Positions 8,380 through 17,458 of a DNA stretch of 64,000 nucleotides are shown here, piece after piece; within the stretch, counting starts at the first letter, position 1, and each line of letters starts with the position of its first letter. The notes below the pieces were generated by a model, which saw only the letters and a program-made list of their open reading frames with translations, did not search any database and was not told the origin of the DNA. Location: NCBI RefSeq assembly GCF_008692195.1, contig NZ_RXOM01000004.1, positions 53,823 through 117,822 on the forward strand. The letters are read 5' to 3'. The stretch is from Salegentibacter sp. R32 (GTDB lineage: Bacteria; Bacteroidota; Bacteroidia; Flavobacteriales; Flavobacteriaceae). The position numbers were made by a program, and so were the translations under genes.

Positions 8380-9254
8380 TGAAACTAAAATTAGTAACAA
8401 GTATTGTGATAGTGGCGTTGGTGCTTTCTGCGTGTGGTGGTGCAAAGAAGAAAGTAAACGGCTATAATAAACGAAAAGGAGCGGCAAATACAGAAGTGGT
8501 AGAACCTCCAAAACCTCCTAAAACAAAAGCTCCCAAAAAAGTAACTGAAGAAAAAGTTGAGGAAATTAATGAAACCGAGAAATCAAGAGAGAATAATACG
8601 CCGGTTTTTAAAGATAATGTAGAACGCTACGTTTATAATTTTGCAGACATTGCTAAAGATGAAATGAAGCTTTATGGCATTCCTGCAAGTATTACTTTGG
8701 CACAAGGGGTTTTAGAGTCAAATGCAGGACAAGGTGAATTAACGGTGAAGTCTAACAATCATTTTGGTATAAAATGTAATGGCTGGCAAGGTGAGAAAGT
8801 ATATCACGATGATGACGCATTGGATGAATGTTTCAGAAAATATAACAATCCAAAATACTCATTTCGGGATCATTCACTTTTCTTAACCGATAGAAGAAGA
8901 TACGCCTCCTTATTCGAGTTGAATCGGGACGATTATGAAGCTTGGGCTTACGGCTTAAAATCTGCCGGTTATGCTACCGATCCCAAATATCCTGCTAAAT
9001 TAATAAGTATTATCGAGCGTTACGAGCTTTACAAATACGATGATGAAGTTTTAGGAAATGGAAACCGAAAAGGAAAAGCTAAAAATAAAGTAAAAGTAGA
9101 TTATACCAGTATTCGCTATACCGTAAAAAAAGGCGATACTTTGTATAGTATTTCCAAACAATATGGATTGAGTATAGAAGAATTAAAAAAGCTTAATAAT
9201 TTAAAATCAAATAATCTTGCTATAGGGCAAAAGCTTTATGTGAAGTCCTTATAA
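8379..9254 (+). CDS. LysM-containing glucosaminidase lipoprotein
   Basis: I start at the ATG at 8379, which overlaps the previous stop as TGATG; the GTG one codon upstream is less likely. The 291-residue protein has a lipoprotein signal ending at LSACGG, a Lys/Pro/Glu-rich linker (about 30-75), a GH73-type glucosaminidase domain (about 80-220) with the catalytic-region glutamate in AQGVLESNAGQGEL, and one C-terminal LysM (about 245-289, starting YTVKKGDTLYSISKQYG). It probably trims peptidoglycan from the periplasmic face of the outer membrane. The coupling to the PLP enzyme upstream is by operon position only. Confidence 0.88.
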   Translation: MKLKLVTSIVIVALVLSACGGAKKKVNGYNKRKGAANTEVVEPPKPPKTKAPKKVTEEKVEEINETEKSRENNTPVFKDNVERYVYNFADIAKDEMKLYGIPASITLAQGVLESNAGQGELTVKSNNHFGIKCNGWQGEKVYHDDDALDECFRKYNNPKYSFRDHSLFLTDRRRYASLFELNRDDYEAWAYGLKSAGYATDPKYPAKLISIIERYELYKYDDEVLGNGNRKGKAKNKVKVDYTSIRYTVKKGDTLYSISKQYGLSIEELKKLNNLKSNNLAIGQKLYVKSL

Positions 9255-9285
9255 AAATATGATTATTCGTAATAAATCATAAAAT

Positions 9286-9400
9286 GCTTCGTCACGCTAA
9301 ACTTGATTCAGGGTCTCATCCTAAAGGTTTTACTTTTTATTTCTTTATGAGATTCCAGATCAAGCCCGCCTGCCGGACAGGCAGATACGGAAAGACGAAA
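9286..9400. repeat. imperfect inverted-repeat element upstream of hemL
   Basis: The segment CTTGATTCAGGGTCTCAT (9302-9319) is matched in inverted orientation at 9347-9364, with 13 of 18 positions identical. Outside these arms a CGTC...GACGAA pair extends the dyad, and the right side also holds the dyad GCCTG-CCGGA-CAGGC (9368-9382). It resembles flavobacterial interspersed repeats of MITE or REP type. A degenerate relative lies at 10821-10860. The element ends about 40 nt before hemL and no gene is coded in it. Confidence 0.55.
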
Positions 9401-9437
9401 ATATCTTACGGATATTCAAATTACAAAAATACAATTT

Positions 9438-10727
9438 ATGATATACCAAAGAAGCAGTCAACTTTTTCAAGAAGCAAAAAAATACATTCCTGGTGGAGTA
9501 AATTCGCCTGTTCGTGCCTTTAGCGCAGTTGGAGGAGAGCCACTTTTTATTAAAGAAGCCAAAGGAGCGTATTTGTATGATGAAGACGGCAATAAACTCA
9601 TCGATTACATCAACTCTTGGGGGCCAATGATCTTAGGTCACGCTCACGAGCCGGTAATCAATGCGGTCATTGAAAAAACGAAAAAAGGAACTTCTTTTGG
9701 AACACCCACCGAAATCGAAACTGAAATCGCTAAACTAGCGGTTTCGATGGTGCCCAATATCGATAAAATTAGAATGGTAAACAGCGGTACAGAAGCTTGT
9801 ATGAGCGCGGTGCGCTTGGCAAGAGGTTTTACTAAAAAAGATAAGATCATCAAATTTGCCGGTTGTTATCACGGGCATAGCGATTCATTTTTAATACAAG
9901 CGGGTAGTGGAGCCGTTACTTTTGGAACGCCTAATAGTCCCGGTGTAACTAAAGGAACCGCGCAAGATACTTTATTGGCGCAATACAATAATTTACTTTC
10001 TGTTGAAGAGTTGGTAAAAGCCAATCAAGGAGAAATTGCTTGTGTTATTTTAGAACCGGTTGCGGGAAATATGGGTTGTATTCCACCACAAAAAGGATTT
10101 TTAGAAGGTTTACGTAAACTTTGTGATGAAAATGATATCCTTTTAATTTTTGATGAAGTAATGACCGGTTTTCGCTTAGCTCCCGGTGGCGCGCAAGAAT
10201 TACTCAACATAAATGCCGATATTGTTACCTTCGGAAAAGTAATTGGTGGTGGTTTACCGGTGGGCGCTTTTGCAGCACGAGATGAAATTATGAATCACCT
10301 AGCACCAAACGGATCTGTTTACCAAGCGGGAACCTTAAGTGGAAACCCGTTAGCGATGGCTGCCGGGTTAACGATGCTTTCTGAATTGAATGAAAAACGT
10401 GAAATTTTCGATAGTATCAATGAAAAAACTTCGTATCTAAGAGACGGAATTAAAAACGTGCTTAATAGAAATAAAATAGATCATACCATCAATCAATTAG
10501 GTTCGATGATTTCGGTACATTTTGCAAAAGAACCAGTGATCGATTTTGAATCTGCTGCGTTGGGAAATAATGAACGCTTCAAGAAATTTTTCCACGGAAT
10601 GATGGAAAACGGTGTTTACATTGCGCCCAGTTCTTTTGAAACATGGTTTATTTCTGAAGCACTTTCTACAGCAGATTTAGACGCCACGATTCAAGCAGTA
10701 GATAAAGTGACGTATAAAGATTTTTAA
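9438..10727 (+). CDS. hemL: glutamate-1-semialdehyde 2,1-aminomutase
   Basis: The 429-residue protein converts glutamate-1-semialdehyde to 5-aminolevulinate in the C5 route to haem. The N-terminus [20 protein letters not shown] is diagnostic of HemL against other class III aminotransferases. FDEVMTGFR carries the PLP-ring aspartate, and the PLP-binding lysine is K267 in [15 protein letters not shown]. Length matches the family. It stands alone, with an intergenic repeat upstream and a hairpin terminator downstream. Confidence 0.95.
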   Translation: MIYQRSSQLFQEAKKYIPGGVNSPVRAFSAVGGEPLFIKEAKGAYLYDEDGNKLIDYINSWGPMILGHAHEPVINAVIEKTKKGTSFGTPTEIETEIAKLAVSMVPNIDKIRMVNSGTEACMSAVRLARGFTKKDKIIKFAGCYHGHSDSFLIQAGSGAVTFGTPNSPGVTKGTAQDTLLAQYNNLLSVEELVKANQGEIACVILEPVAGNMGCIPPQKGFLEGLRKLCDENDILLIFDEVMTGFRLAPGGAQELLNINADIVTFGKVIGGGLPVGAFAARDEIMNHLAPNGSVYQAGTLSGNPLAMAAGLTMLSELNEKREIFDSINEKTSYLRDGIKNVLNRNKIDHTINQLGSMISVHFAKEPVIDFESAALGNNERFKKFFHGMMENGVYIAPSSFETWFISEALSTADLDATIQAVDKVTYKDF

Positions 10728-10749
10728 GTTAATTTGAACTATATTATAG

Positions 10750-10793
10750 ATAGGCCTCACGAGTTTTGAAAAAACTGTGAGGTCTATTTTTTT
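10750..10793 (+). terminator. intrinsic terminator after hemL
   Basis: ATAGGCCTCAC at 10750-10760 pairs with GTGAGGTCTAT at 10777-10787 (one G-U pair), and the inner AGTTTT/AAAACT continues the stem. A run of seven T follows. It lies 23 nt after the hemL stop. Confidence 0.8.
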
Positions 10794-10820
10794 AGATGTT
10801 GAATAAAATGATTTATTCTC

Positions 10821-10860
10821 ATCGTCACCTTGAACCGAAGTGTTGATTCAAAGTATCATC
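10821..10860. repeat. degenerate copy of the interspersed repeat half-arm
   Basis: The segment reads CGTCACCTTGAAC, then TTGATTCAAAGTATCATC, and parallels the left arm of the element at 9286 (CGTCACGCTAAAC, then TTGATTCAGGGTCTCATC). It sits in the gap between hemL and the convergent GH3-family gene, where no coding sequence is visible. Confidence 0.4.
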
Positions 10861-10870
10861 ATTATTTCTA

Positions 10871-12391
10871 CTATAAATTAGAGTTAATTTCTAACAATTC
10901 TTCTAGGTAATCGCGTTTGTTGGAAAGTCGAGGGATTTTATGTTGTCCGCCTAATTTATTGTGTTTCTTTGACCATTCGTAAAACAAACCTGTTTTGGCT
11001 TGGTTTACTTGTAGCATATTTAAAGTGGTGTTGTTAAAGCGTTTCGCTTCATAATCACTGTTCAAGGTTTGAAGCGTCTGGTCTAAGGTCTTTTGAAAAT
11101 GAGCTAAATTATCAGGTGGTGTTTTAAATTCAATAATCCATTCGTGTGCGCCTTTTTCGCTACCTTCCATAAAAATGGGTCCTGCCGTATAATCCACAAT
11201 TTCACAATCGGTAAGTTTAGATACTTTTTTTAAAGCTTCTTCAGCATTTTCAATAATTAATTCTTCCCCAAAAACATTAATATGATGTTTTGTCCTTCCA
11301 GTGACTTTAATTCGGTAAGGATTTAAAGAGGTAAATCTAATGGTATCTCCAATTTTATAGCGCCACAATCCCGCATTGGTGGTAATCACTACCGCATAAT
11401 TTTTTCCCGTTTCTACTTCACTCAACGGAATAATTTGTTCTTCGTGGCTTCCGTAAGAATCCATCGGAATAAACTCGTAGAAAATTCCGTAGTCGAGCAT
11501 TAACAATAATTCATTACTGAAATTCTGATCCTGCACCGCAAAGAATCCTTCCGAAGCATTATAAATTTCATAATATTTAAAATTATCGCTAGGGATTAAT
11601 TTTTTGTATTGTTCTTTATAAGGCTCAAAACTCACGCCACCGTGAAAATAAACTTCCAGGTCTGGCCAAACTTCCAGTAAACTGGACTTATGAGTTGTTT
11701 CAATAATATTATTCAACAATACGAGCATCCAAGAAGGAACGCCGGCAATACTCGTTACATTTTCTCTGATGGTACAATCTACTACTGCCTGCATTTTCTT
11801 TTCAAAATCGCTCATCAAAGAAATTTCGCTGTTGGGCGTACTGCTGTAACTTGCCCAAAAAGGCATGTTGTCAATTAAAATAGCTGAAAGATCACCAAAC
11901 ACAGTTCCGTTTTCTCGATACAATTCTTTGCTTCCGCCTAGACGGAGACTTTTTCCCGTAAACAATTGGGATTCTTCATTGTTGTTTAAATAGAGACAAA
12001 GCAAATCTTTACTGGCAGCATAATGGCAATCTTCCAAGGATTCAGGACTTACGGGAATAAATTTACTTTTGGCGTTCGTAGTTCCACTAGATTTGGCAAA
12101 CCATTTTATAGGCGTTGGCCAGAAAATGTTGTTTTCGCCCCTTCGGCAACGTTCAATGAGTGGTTCTACGTTTTCATAAGTTTGAATAGGAACACGCTCT
12201 GCAAAATCTTTATAATTCTTTATCGATTTAAAATCGTATTCTCTTCCTATTTGGGTATTTTTGGCCATCCCGATTAAATGATGCAACAGTTCATTTTGTA
12301 CCTCGTTGGGGTATTTCATGAAAAGTTCCATCTGGTGGATGCGCTTCTTCAAAAACCAAGAAGCAATGGAATTTACTATAGGAATTGGCAT
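10871..12391 (-). CDS. GH3 auxin-responsive promoter family protein (acyl-adenylating)
   Basis: The 506-residue protein belongs to the GH3 superfamily of adenylate-forming enzymes; plant members join amino acids to jasmonate or auxin. The ATP-binding signature is visible as KSSGTTNAKSKFIPVS near residue 105. The C-terminal half has YRIKVTGRTKHHINVFGEELI, the hinge before the mobile domain. Bacterial GH3 homologues are widespread in Bacteroidota with no settled substrate. It is convergent with hemL and divergent from the DUF2797 gene. Confidence 0.85.
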   Translation of the reverse strand: MPIPIVNSIASWFLKKRIHQMELFMKYPNEVQNELLHHLIGMAKNTQIGREYDFKSIKNYKDFAERVPIQTYENVEPLIERCRRGENNIFWPTPIKWFAKSSGTTNAKSKFIPVSPESLEDCHYAASKDLLCLYLNNNEESQLFTGKSLRLGGSKELYRENGTVFGDLSAILIDNMPFWASYSSTPNSEISLMSDFEKKMQAVVDCTIRENVTSIAGVPSWMLVLLNNIIETTHKSSLLEVWPDLEVYFHGGVSFEPYKEQYKKLIPSDNFKYYEIYNASEGFFAVQDQNFSNELLLMLDYGIFYEFIPMDSYGSHEEQIIPLSEVETGKNYAVVITTNAGLWRYKIGDTIRFTSLNPYRIKVTGRTKHHINVFGEELIIENAEEALKKVSKLTDCEIVDYTAGPIFMEGSEKGAHEWIIEFKTPPDNLAHFQKTLDQTLQTLNSDYEAKRFNNTTLNMLQVNQAKTGLFYEWSKKHNKLGGQHKIPRLSNKRDYLEELLEINSNL

Positions 12392-12481
12392 TTAATCGCG
12401 TATATTTAAATCGGGTTGTACCAAATATAAAAATATAATTATTTTAAGCTCCTCAAAAGCTTTCAGGTAAAATTTATTCTT

Positions 12482-13282
12482 ATGCAATACAAAGGTGTGC
12501 TTCGCAAAATGAAAACTGAATTAAAGTCTAAAGTTCAGTATTTTATGATTTTTGAAAATGATTTTATTCACGTGAATCAGTTACTGGATAAAAAAATTAG
12601 TATCACTTTTATTGGCTATCAGTGCTTAAATTGTGGCAAAGACAAGAAGATTTTCAGACAAGGCTTCTGTTATGATTGCTTTTATGAAACTCCCCGTGCC
12701 GGTGATTGGATTATGAAACCGGAATTGAGTAAAGCGCATTTAGGGGAAGAAGATCGTGATTTGGAATATGAGAAAAAAGCACAGTTGCAACCGCATATTG
12801 TTTATTTGGCAAACTCAAGTAACGTGAAAGTTGGGGTAACCCGAAAATCTCAAATCCCTACGAGATGGATAGACCAAGGAGCGCACGAAGCGATTGAAAT
12901 TGTTGAAGTACCTAATCGATATTTGGCCGGAATTACAGAAGTGGCCTTAAAACCTCACATTTCTGATAAGACGAATTGGAGAACAATGCTGAAAAATGAG
13001 ATTGAAGATGTAAATTTGGAAGAAACCCGTGAAGAGTTAAAGCAATATCTTCCCGAAGAAGTGCACGAATATTATTTAGCTTCCAATAAAGAAACCGAAA
13101 TTGAATTTCCCGTATTAGAATATCCCAAAAAATTAAAAAGTCTCAACCTTGATAAAAAACCTGATTATGAAGGGAAATTGAAAGGTATAAAAGGACAATA
13201 CTTAATTTTTGAAGATAATACCGTTTTTAATGTGCGTAGCTCTGAAGGTTACAAAGTAGAACTTCAGATTTTAGTCGATTAA
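12482..13282 (+). CDS. DUF2797 domain protein
   Basis: The 266-residue protein matches the DUF2797 family. It has a zinc-ribbon-like pair of cysteine pairs, CLNCGKDKK and GFCYDC (residues about 50-71), and a central segment HIVYLANSSNVKVGVTRKSQIPTRWIDQG that resembles a GIY-YIG-like core. The function is not known; a nucleic-acid role is inference from the zinc ribbon. There is no signal peptide. Its last 12 bases overlap the 3' end of the convergent racemase gene, leaving no room for a terminator between them. Confidence 0.85.
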   Translation: MQYKGVLRKMKTELKSKVQYFMIFENDFIHVNQLLDKKISITFIGYQCLNCGKDKKIFRQGFCYDCFYETPRAGDWIMKPELSKAHLGEEDRDLEYEKKAQLQPHIVYLANSSNVKVGVTRKSQIPTRWIDQGAHEAIEIVEVPNRYLAGITEVALKPHISDKTNWRTMLKNEIEDVNLEETREELKQYLPEEVHEYYLASNKETEIEFPVLEYPKKLKSLNLDKKPDYEGKLKGIKGQYLIFEDNTVFNVRSSEGYKVELQILVD

Positions 13283-14347
13283 TCTTTTCTGAATATACTT
13301 TGAATTCATTACTCGAAGTGCGCCCATATACGTCATTTTAAAACTAATCGTGTCGCCAATTTTGTAGTCTTTTTTAGATTGAGAAACATCGAGTACTAAC
13401 ATGTCTGAACTAGCTCCAATAAATTCCAAAGTTTTATCAATAGGGAAGAGGAAGTCGACTTTAGAAATGTCGAGCAAACCAATATCTAAAATGGCCCTTT
13501 TTTGGGTGGAGCCATAATCATCTTCATTAATTTCAGTTTTCTCCCCGGAAGGATTGTTTTCTATTCTTCCATAAGGAACGACCGGTTTTTCGGTAATTTC
13601 AATAATTTCTGAATTCAATAGAAATACATCGTCCTCCATTCCTTCAATCGTAGAATTTTCAAAAAGGTCACTGCCAAAGAAAAGTGTTTCTCCAATTCTG
13701 AAGTGATTTACGCCTTTAGGAATTTGACCTTTCAGTAATAACGGAACCATCACCGAAGAACCTCCAGAAACACCTTCGATTTTTTTTCCGAATTTCGCTT
13801 CAATTAGTTGTTGATATAAACTGAGTTGAATCAATTTGTCTTTACTGGGCATGACCCCGTTTAAACAGTTAAGGTTAGCGCCAATTCCAACTACATCAAT
13901 ATTGGGAAGTTCAAATACTTTTTGGTAAAAATCGATGAGGTGGTCTCCCATAATCCCTTCCCGCAAATCGCCTAATTCAATCATAATAATAATTCGATGA
14001 ATTTTATCTTGGCGTTGCGCTTCTTCCGATAGCCATTTAATGGTGATATATTCTGTGTTGAAGCTTACATCGGCATATTGAATGGTGTCTTTAATACTAT
14101 GTTTGGAAGGCGGTTTTATGTAAATGGTTTCCTTTTCAGGATGTAACTCTTTGATGATTTGAAGATTGCCTAATCGGGCATCGCAAACCTGCTCTTTTCC
14201 TAAGTTTAATACATAATCTAAATAGGTTTTATTACCACAGAGCATCTTTAAAACCGGCGCCCAATCCATATCGTGTTCACCAAATAAGTTTTGTAAGTAT
14301 TTGTAATTATGTTCTAAGGAAGATTTGCTTAGGGTAACGTAAGCCAT
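13271..14347 (-). CDS. alanine/ornithine racemase-family PLP enzyme
   Basis: The 358-residue protein has the alanine racemase N-terminal TIM-barrel pattern. The likely PLP lysine is K34 in WAPVLKMLCGN. It has the Gly/Ser-rich phosphate region GVSGGSSVMVP and the late HFRIGETLFFG segment. It resembles the ornithine/alanine racemase group rather than classical Alr, since it lacks an evident classical Alr C-terminal domain. It starts 4 nt after the stop of a sodium:solute symporter gene, so the symporter may import the amino acid it racemises or metabolises (inference). Confidence 0.82.
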   Translation of the reverse strand: MAYVTLSKSSLEHNYKYLQNLFGEHDMDWAPVLKMLCGNKTYLDYVLNLGKEQVCDARLGNLQIIKELHPEKETIYIKPPSKHSIKDTIQYADVSFNTEYITIKWLSEEAQRQDKIHRIIIMIELGDLREGIMGDHLIDFYQKVFELPNIDVVGIGANLNCLNGVMPSKDKLIQLSLYQQLIEAKFGKKIEGVSGGSSVMVPLLLKGQIPKGVNHFRIGETLFFGSDLFENSTIEGMEDDVFLLNSEIIEITEKPVVPYGRIENNPSGEKTEINEDDYGSTQKRAILDIGLLDISKVDFLFPIDKTLEFIGASSDMLVLDVSQSKKDYKIGDTISFKMTYMGALRVMNSKYIQKRLID

Positions 14348-14350
14348 AGC

Positions 14351-15754
14351 TTATTTTTTTATCACTAAATATACGAATAGTGAAATGATTATCCCAATAA
14401 GAATGGGGTCGAAGCCAAGAGGAATTTCAATTTCAAAAAATGTAAGAAGTAAGGTAGAAGTCCCTCCGAATAACATGGAAAGTAAAGCGGCCAATGGCTT
14501 TTGTTTATTACTGAATAATAAGCCCAATACCGGAATTAGTAAACCGGAAACCATAAACGAATAGGAGAGGAGCATTAAATCTAACACGCTAGTCATAAAC
14601 GTGGCGATTAAAATTGCTACAAAACCAATCGCAAACGTGATGATTTGTGAAATTTTTATAGCTTTTGGATTACTCTCTTTGTAGCCTAAAATATCGGTTA
14701 CAAAATTTCCTGAGGCTGCTAATAAACAACTATCGGCAGTTGACATAATTGCTGAAAAGTAGGCGGAAAGCATTAAGCCCATTAATCCGGCAGGAAGAAT
14801 GGTTTTTAATAAAAGTGGTAATCCAATTTCAGGATCCATATTGGCAGCGCTGGCAAAACCTTCTGCGGCAAAAAGTCCTTGTTCAGCTCCCACCCGGGCA
14901 AAAAGCCCTAGTAAAATTCCCATAAAAGCCATGACGGGATATTCAAATAGACCGGCGATGTACCAAGCTTTTTTAGCGGTTTTTTCATCTTTACAAGAAT
15001 AAATGCGTTGGTAAAGCGTCATTCCTACAAACCAGATAGGAACAATGGTAATGAACCAATTAATAAATTGAACAATTCCTACGTTGGTAAGTGATAAAAA
15101 TTTATCGGGGAGAACTTTCAGAATGGCATCGTAACCTCCTAATTCAAAATAAGCCATCGGTAATCCTATTCCGATTAGTCCTAACATTAAAACCGACCAT
15201 TGAAAAGTATCGGTGTAAATTACTGCTTTTATTCCGCCGAAAACGGTGTAAATGATGGCTACAGCTCCCATAATGTAAAGAGCTTGCAGTAAATCTAATT
15301 CGGGAAAAGTTCCTACGGCAAGTTTCGCTCCTGCCAATAATTGAGAAGAAGTAAAACCTAAATAACCGATGAAAGAAATAATTCCTGCAGTAAGGGCTAC
15401 TTTTTTGCCATAGCTTTTTTGAAGCAATTGCGGAAAGGTTAAAAATTTAAATTGATGGGCTTGTTTTAAAACTTTTGGAATTAATAAAACGGCACTTAAC
15501 CAAGCCCCTATAAATCCTGTGAAAAGCATCCACGAACCGGAAAGTCCCATCATAAAACCTAAACCGCCAAGGCCAATAGAAAAACCTCCGCCTACATCGG
15601 TAGCTACCACTGAAAGTCCGATATGAAAACTGCTCATATCACGACCACCAACGTAGTAATCTTGTGCACTTTTATTTTTTTTGTAATAATAAAAGCCTAT
15701 GGCTAAAACTAAAAGTAAGTAAATGGCAAATACGACTATGTCTAGAACAGGCAT
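14351..15754 (-). CDS. sodium:solute symporter (SSF family)
   Basis: The 467-residue membrane protein has about 13 hydrophobic segments and the SSF N-terminal pattern YYKKNKSAQDYYVGGRDMS (about residues 25-43), followed by VVATDVGGGFSIGLGG. SSF proteins couple sodium entry to uptake of amino acids, sugars or other organics. The gene lies between an acetyltransferase and a PLP racemase with gaps of 1 and 3 nt, indicating one operon, so an amino acid substrate is plausible but not proved. Confidence 0.85.
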   Translation of the reverse strand: MPVLDIVVFAIYLLLVLAIGFYYYKKNKSAQDYYVGGRDMSSFHIGLSVVATDVGGGFSIGLGGLGFMMGLSGSWMLFTGFIGAWLSAVLLIPKVLKQAHQFKFLTFPQLLQKSYGKKVALTAGIISFIGYLGFTSSQLLAGAKLAVGTFPELDLLQALYIMGAVAIIYTVFGGIKAVIYTDTFQWSVLMLGLIGIGLPMAYFELGGYDAILKVLPDKFLSLTNVGIVQFINWFITIVPIWFVGMTLYQRIYSCKDEKTAKKAWYIAGLFEYPVMAFMGILLGLFARVGAEQGLFAAEGFASAANMDPEIGLPLLLKTILPAGLMGLMLSAYFSAIMSTADSCLLAASGNFVTDILGYKESNPKAIKISQIITFAIGFVAILIATFMTSVLDLMLLSYSFMVSGLLIPVLGLLFSNKQKPLAALLSMLFGGTSTLLLTFFEIEIPLGFDPILIGIIISLFVYLVIKK

Positions 15755-15755
15755 C

Positions 15756-16199
15756 TTATTTGCTTAGTCGCATCTCAAGATATTTATTGGTAAAACCTAA
15801 TTTTTCGTAGAGTTTCTTTGCTGGATTATCAGGTTCTACGTGAAGTGCAATATCTCCTTTGGTTAGCTCTGTAGCTTTTTGCATTAATTGTTTTCCAAGA
15901 CCTTGTCCACGGGCATCTTCGTGCACTGCAATGTAAACCAGAATGTTTTCGGGAATGTACCCGGACATTCCGGTTTCATTGATTATCGTAGCGCCTACAA
16001 TTTTATCTTCATCTTTCGCAATAAGTGCAAATCCGCCATTTTGGTTAGCTAAATCTCCAATTGCGTAATTAATGCAGTTTAAAATATGTTCTTTAGGGTC
16101 TCCGTATTCACCTAAGTGAGTGTGGAGAAAGTTTACCATTTCTTCTTTCTCTGCCTCATTAGGCTTTTGGTTAGAATTGTAAATGGTAAAGGTTGGCAT
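15756..16199 (-). CDS. GNAT-family N-acetyltransferase
   Basis: The 147-residue protein has the GNAT acetyl-CoA loop in DARGQGLGKQLMQKA (about residues 93-107), matching the Arg/Gln-x-x-Gly-x-Gly/Ala signature. The late segment PAKKLYEKLGFTNKYLEMRL forms the usual C-terminal strand. The acceptor is unknown. It starts 3 nt after rpsU and is followed within 2 nt by the symporter gene, so it belongs to the rpsU-led minus-strand run. Confidence 0.85.
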   Translation of the reverse strand: MPTFTIYNSNQKPNEAEKEEMVNFLHTHLGEYGDPKEHILNCINYAIGDLANQNGGFALIAKDEDKIVGATIINETGMSGYIPENILVYIAVHEDARGQGLGKQLMQKATELTKGDIALHVEPDNPAKKLYEKLGFTNKYLEMRLSK

Positions 16200-16202
16200 A
16201 TT

Positions 16203-16397
16203 TTAAAATTCTTCTTGTTCTTTTAGAGACTGAATGTAAGCCGCTTTTTGAATTTGTTTTCTTCTGGCAACAGATGGCTTAGTAAATTGTTGTCTGTCTC
16301 TTAATTTTTGAAGTGTTTTGGTATCTCTAAACTTTCTTTTTAAACGCTTTAGAGCACGTTCAATTTTTTCTCCGTCTTTTACTTTTACTATAAGCAT
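16203..16397 (-). CDS. rpsU: 30S ribosomal protein bS21
   Basis: The 64-residue basic protein has the bS21 pattern: MLIVKVKDGEKIERALKRLK at the start, then the RKF motif, and KPSVARRKQIQKAAYIQSL towards the end. It is a small-subunit protein next to the 3' end of 16S rRNA. In Flavobacterium bS21 is known to help hide the anti-Shine-Dalgarno sequence. No Shine-Dalgarno sequence stands in the 15 nt before this ATG; the only AGG is in the loop of a small hairpin about 30 nt upstream. Confidence 0.95.
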   Translation of the reverse strand: MLIVKVKDGEKIERALKRLKRKFRDTKTLQKLRDRQQFTKPSVARRKQIQKAAYIQSLKEQEEF

Positions 16398-16421
16398 AAA
16401 TTAATTTTAAAACGTTAATTA

Positions 16422-16440
16422 CTTTAGAACCTTTCTAAAG
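16422..16440 (-). promoter_or_regulatory. hairpin in the rpsU leader with AGG in its loop
   Basis: On the minus strand CTTTAGAA and TTCTAAAG form a perfect 8-bp stem around an AGG loop, 25 nt before the rpsU start codon. The part between hairpin and start is A/T only. This could be a leader element read by bS21 or the ribosome, but it is an inference from structure and position. Confidence 0.4.
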
Positions 16441-16472
16441 TTGCTGAATGTTTCAACAAACTATATGTGATT

Positions 16473-16496
16473 GTTTTGAGCGGACTGCTCAAAAAC
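16473..16496 (-). promoter_or_regulatory. second hairpin in the sigma factor-rpsU gap
   Basis: GTTTTGAGC (16473-16481) and GCTCAAAAC (16487-16495) form a 9-bp stem with a GGACT loop. On the minus strand no T run follows it, so it is a poor terminator for the sigma factor gene. It more likely belongs to the rpsU leader. Confidence 0.35.
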
Positions 16497-16517
16497 GGTG
16501 TTGGCAAATTCAGTTTG

Positions 16518-16525
16518 CAAACATA
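16518..16525 (-). promoter_or_regulatory. candidate -7 element of an rpsU promoter
   Basis: On the minus strand the octamer TATGTTTG matches the Bacteroidota -7 consensus TAnnTTTG exactly. It lies about 120 nt before rpsU, upstream of both leader hairpins. I do not see a good TTG at the -33 position, so support is partial. Confidence 0.4.
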
Positions 16526-16573
16526 TATATAATAAAAGAAAATAACTGAAAATAAAAGCTATTTATGCAATAT

Positions 16574-17443
16574 TTAACCCAAATAATTTTTTAGAATCTT
16601 GTTTTTGGAGGAATTCCGCAATTTTCTTATTCCTTTTTCACGAATTTGTCTCACTCGTTCCCGGGTTAAACCAAAGGTAGTTCCAATTTCTTCTAAGCTC
16701 ATGGGACGCTCCCCATTCAATCCAAAAAATAGTCTAATCACATCGGCTTCGCGTTCAGAAAGAGTATCTAGAGCACGATTGATTTCTGTATTTAAAGATT
16801 CGTGCAATAAATCGGCATCGGGATTGGGTGATTCTCCAGATTTTACCACATCATACAAACTGGAAGAGCTGTCTTCCCCTTCTTTTAATGGCGCATCCAT
16901 CGAAAGGTGCCTACCAGAATTTTTAAGTGATTGTTTTACATCGGAAATTGTCATGTCCAATTCTTTGGCCAATTCTTCCGGAGTAGGCGGACGCTGATGA
17001 AATTGTTCTAAAGTTGCAAAAGCTTTGTTGATTTTACTAATGCTTCCAATTTTGTTAAGCGGTAAGCGCACAATTCTAGATTGTTCGGCTAACGCTTGTA
17101 AAATAGATTGCCTAATCCACCAAACGGCGTAGGAAATAAATTTGAATCCGCGGGTTTCATCAAAACGTTTGGCAGCTTTTACCAAACCTACATTTCCTTC
17201 ATTAATTAAATCGGGAAGGGTTAAACCTTGGTTTTGGTACTGTTTGGCTACAGAAACTACAAAACGCAAATTGGCTTTTGTTAAGCGTTCCAAAGCAATT
17301 TGGTCGCCTTGTTTTATTCGTTGAGCTAATTCTACTTCTTCATCAGCAGTAATCAACTCTTCCTTACTTATATCTTGTAAATATTTGTCTAAGGAGACAG
17401 ATTCCCTGTTAGTAACCTGCTTAGTTATTTTTAACTGTCTCAT
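16574..17443 (-). CDS. rpoD: primary RNA polymerase sigma factor (SigA/RpoD type)
   Basis: The 289-residue protein is the short Bacteroidota-type primary sigma factor without region 1.1. Region 1.2 begins [20 protein letters not shown], region 2 has [17 protein letters not shown] and the promoter-melting stretch [16 protein letters not shown], and region 4 ends with [18 protein letters not shown], the DNA-binding helix-turn-helix. It directs housekeeping transcription at TTG/TAnnTTTG promoters such as the tRNA promoter at 27418. It starts 15 nt after the AsmA-like gene. Confidence 0.93.
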   Translation of the reverse strand: MRQLKITKQVTNRESVSLDKYLQDISKEELITADEEVELAQRIKQGDQIALERLTKANLRFVVSVAKQYQNQGLTLPDLINEGNVGLVKAAKRFDETRGFKFISYAVWWIRQSILQALAEQSRIVRLPLNKIGSISKINKAFATLEQFHQRPPTPEELAKELDMTISDVKQSLKNSGRHLSMDAPLKEGEDSSSSLYDVVKSGESPNPDADLLHESLNTEINRALDTLSEREADVIRLFFGLNGERPMSLEEIGTTFGLTRERVRQIREKGIRKLRNSSKNKILKNYLG

Positions 17444-17458
17444 TCAATATGTGTTAAG

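Noticed and set aside
9284..9523. 79-codon open frame before and into hemL
   Set aside because: It is made of an intergenic inverted-repeat element and runs into hemL in another frame.
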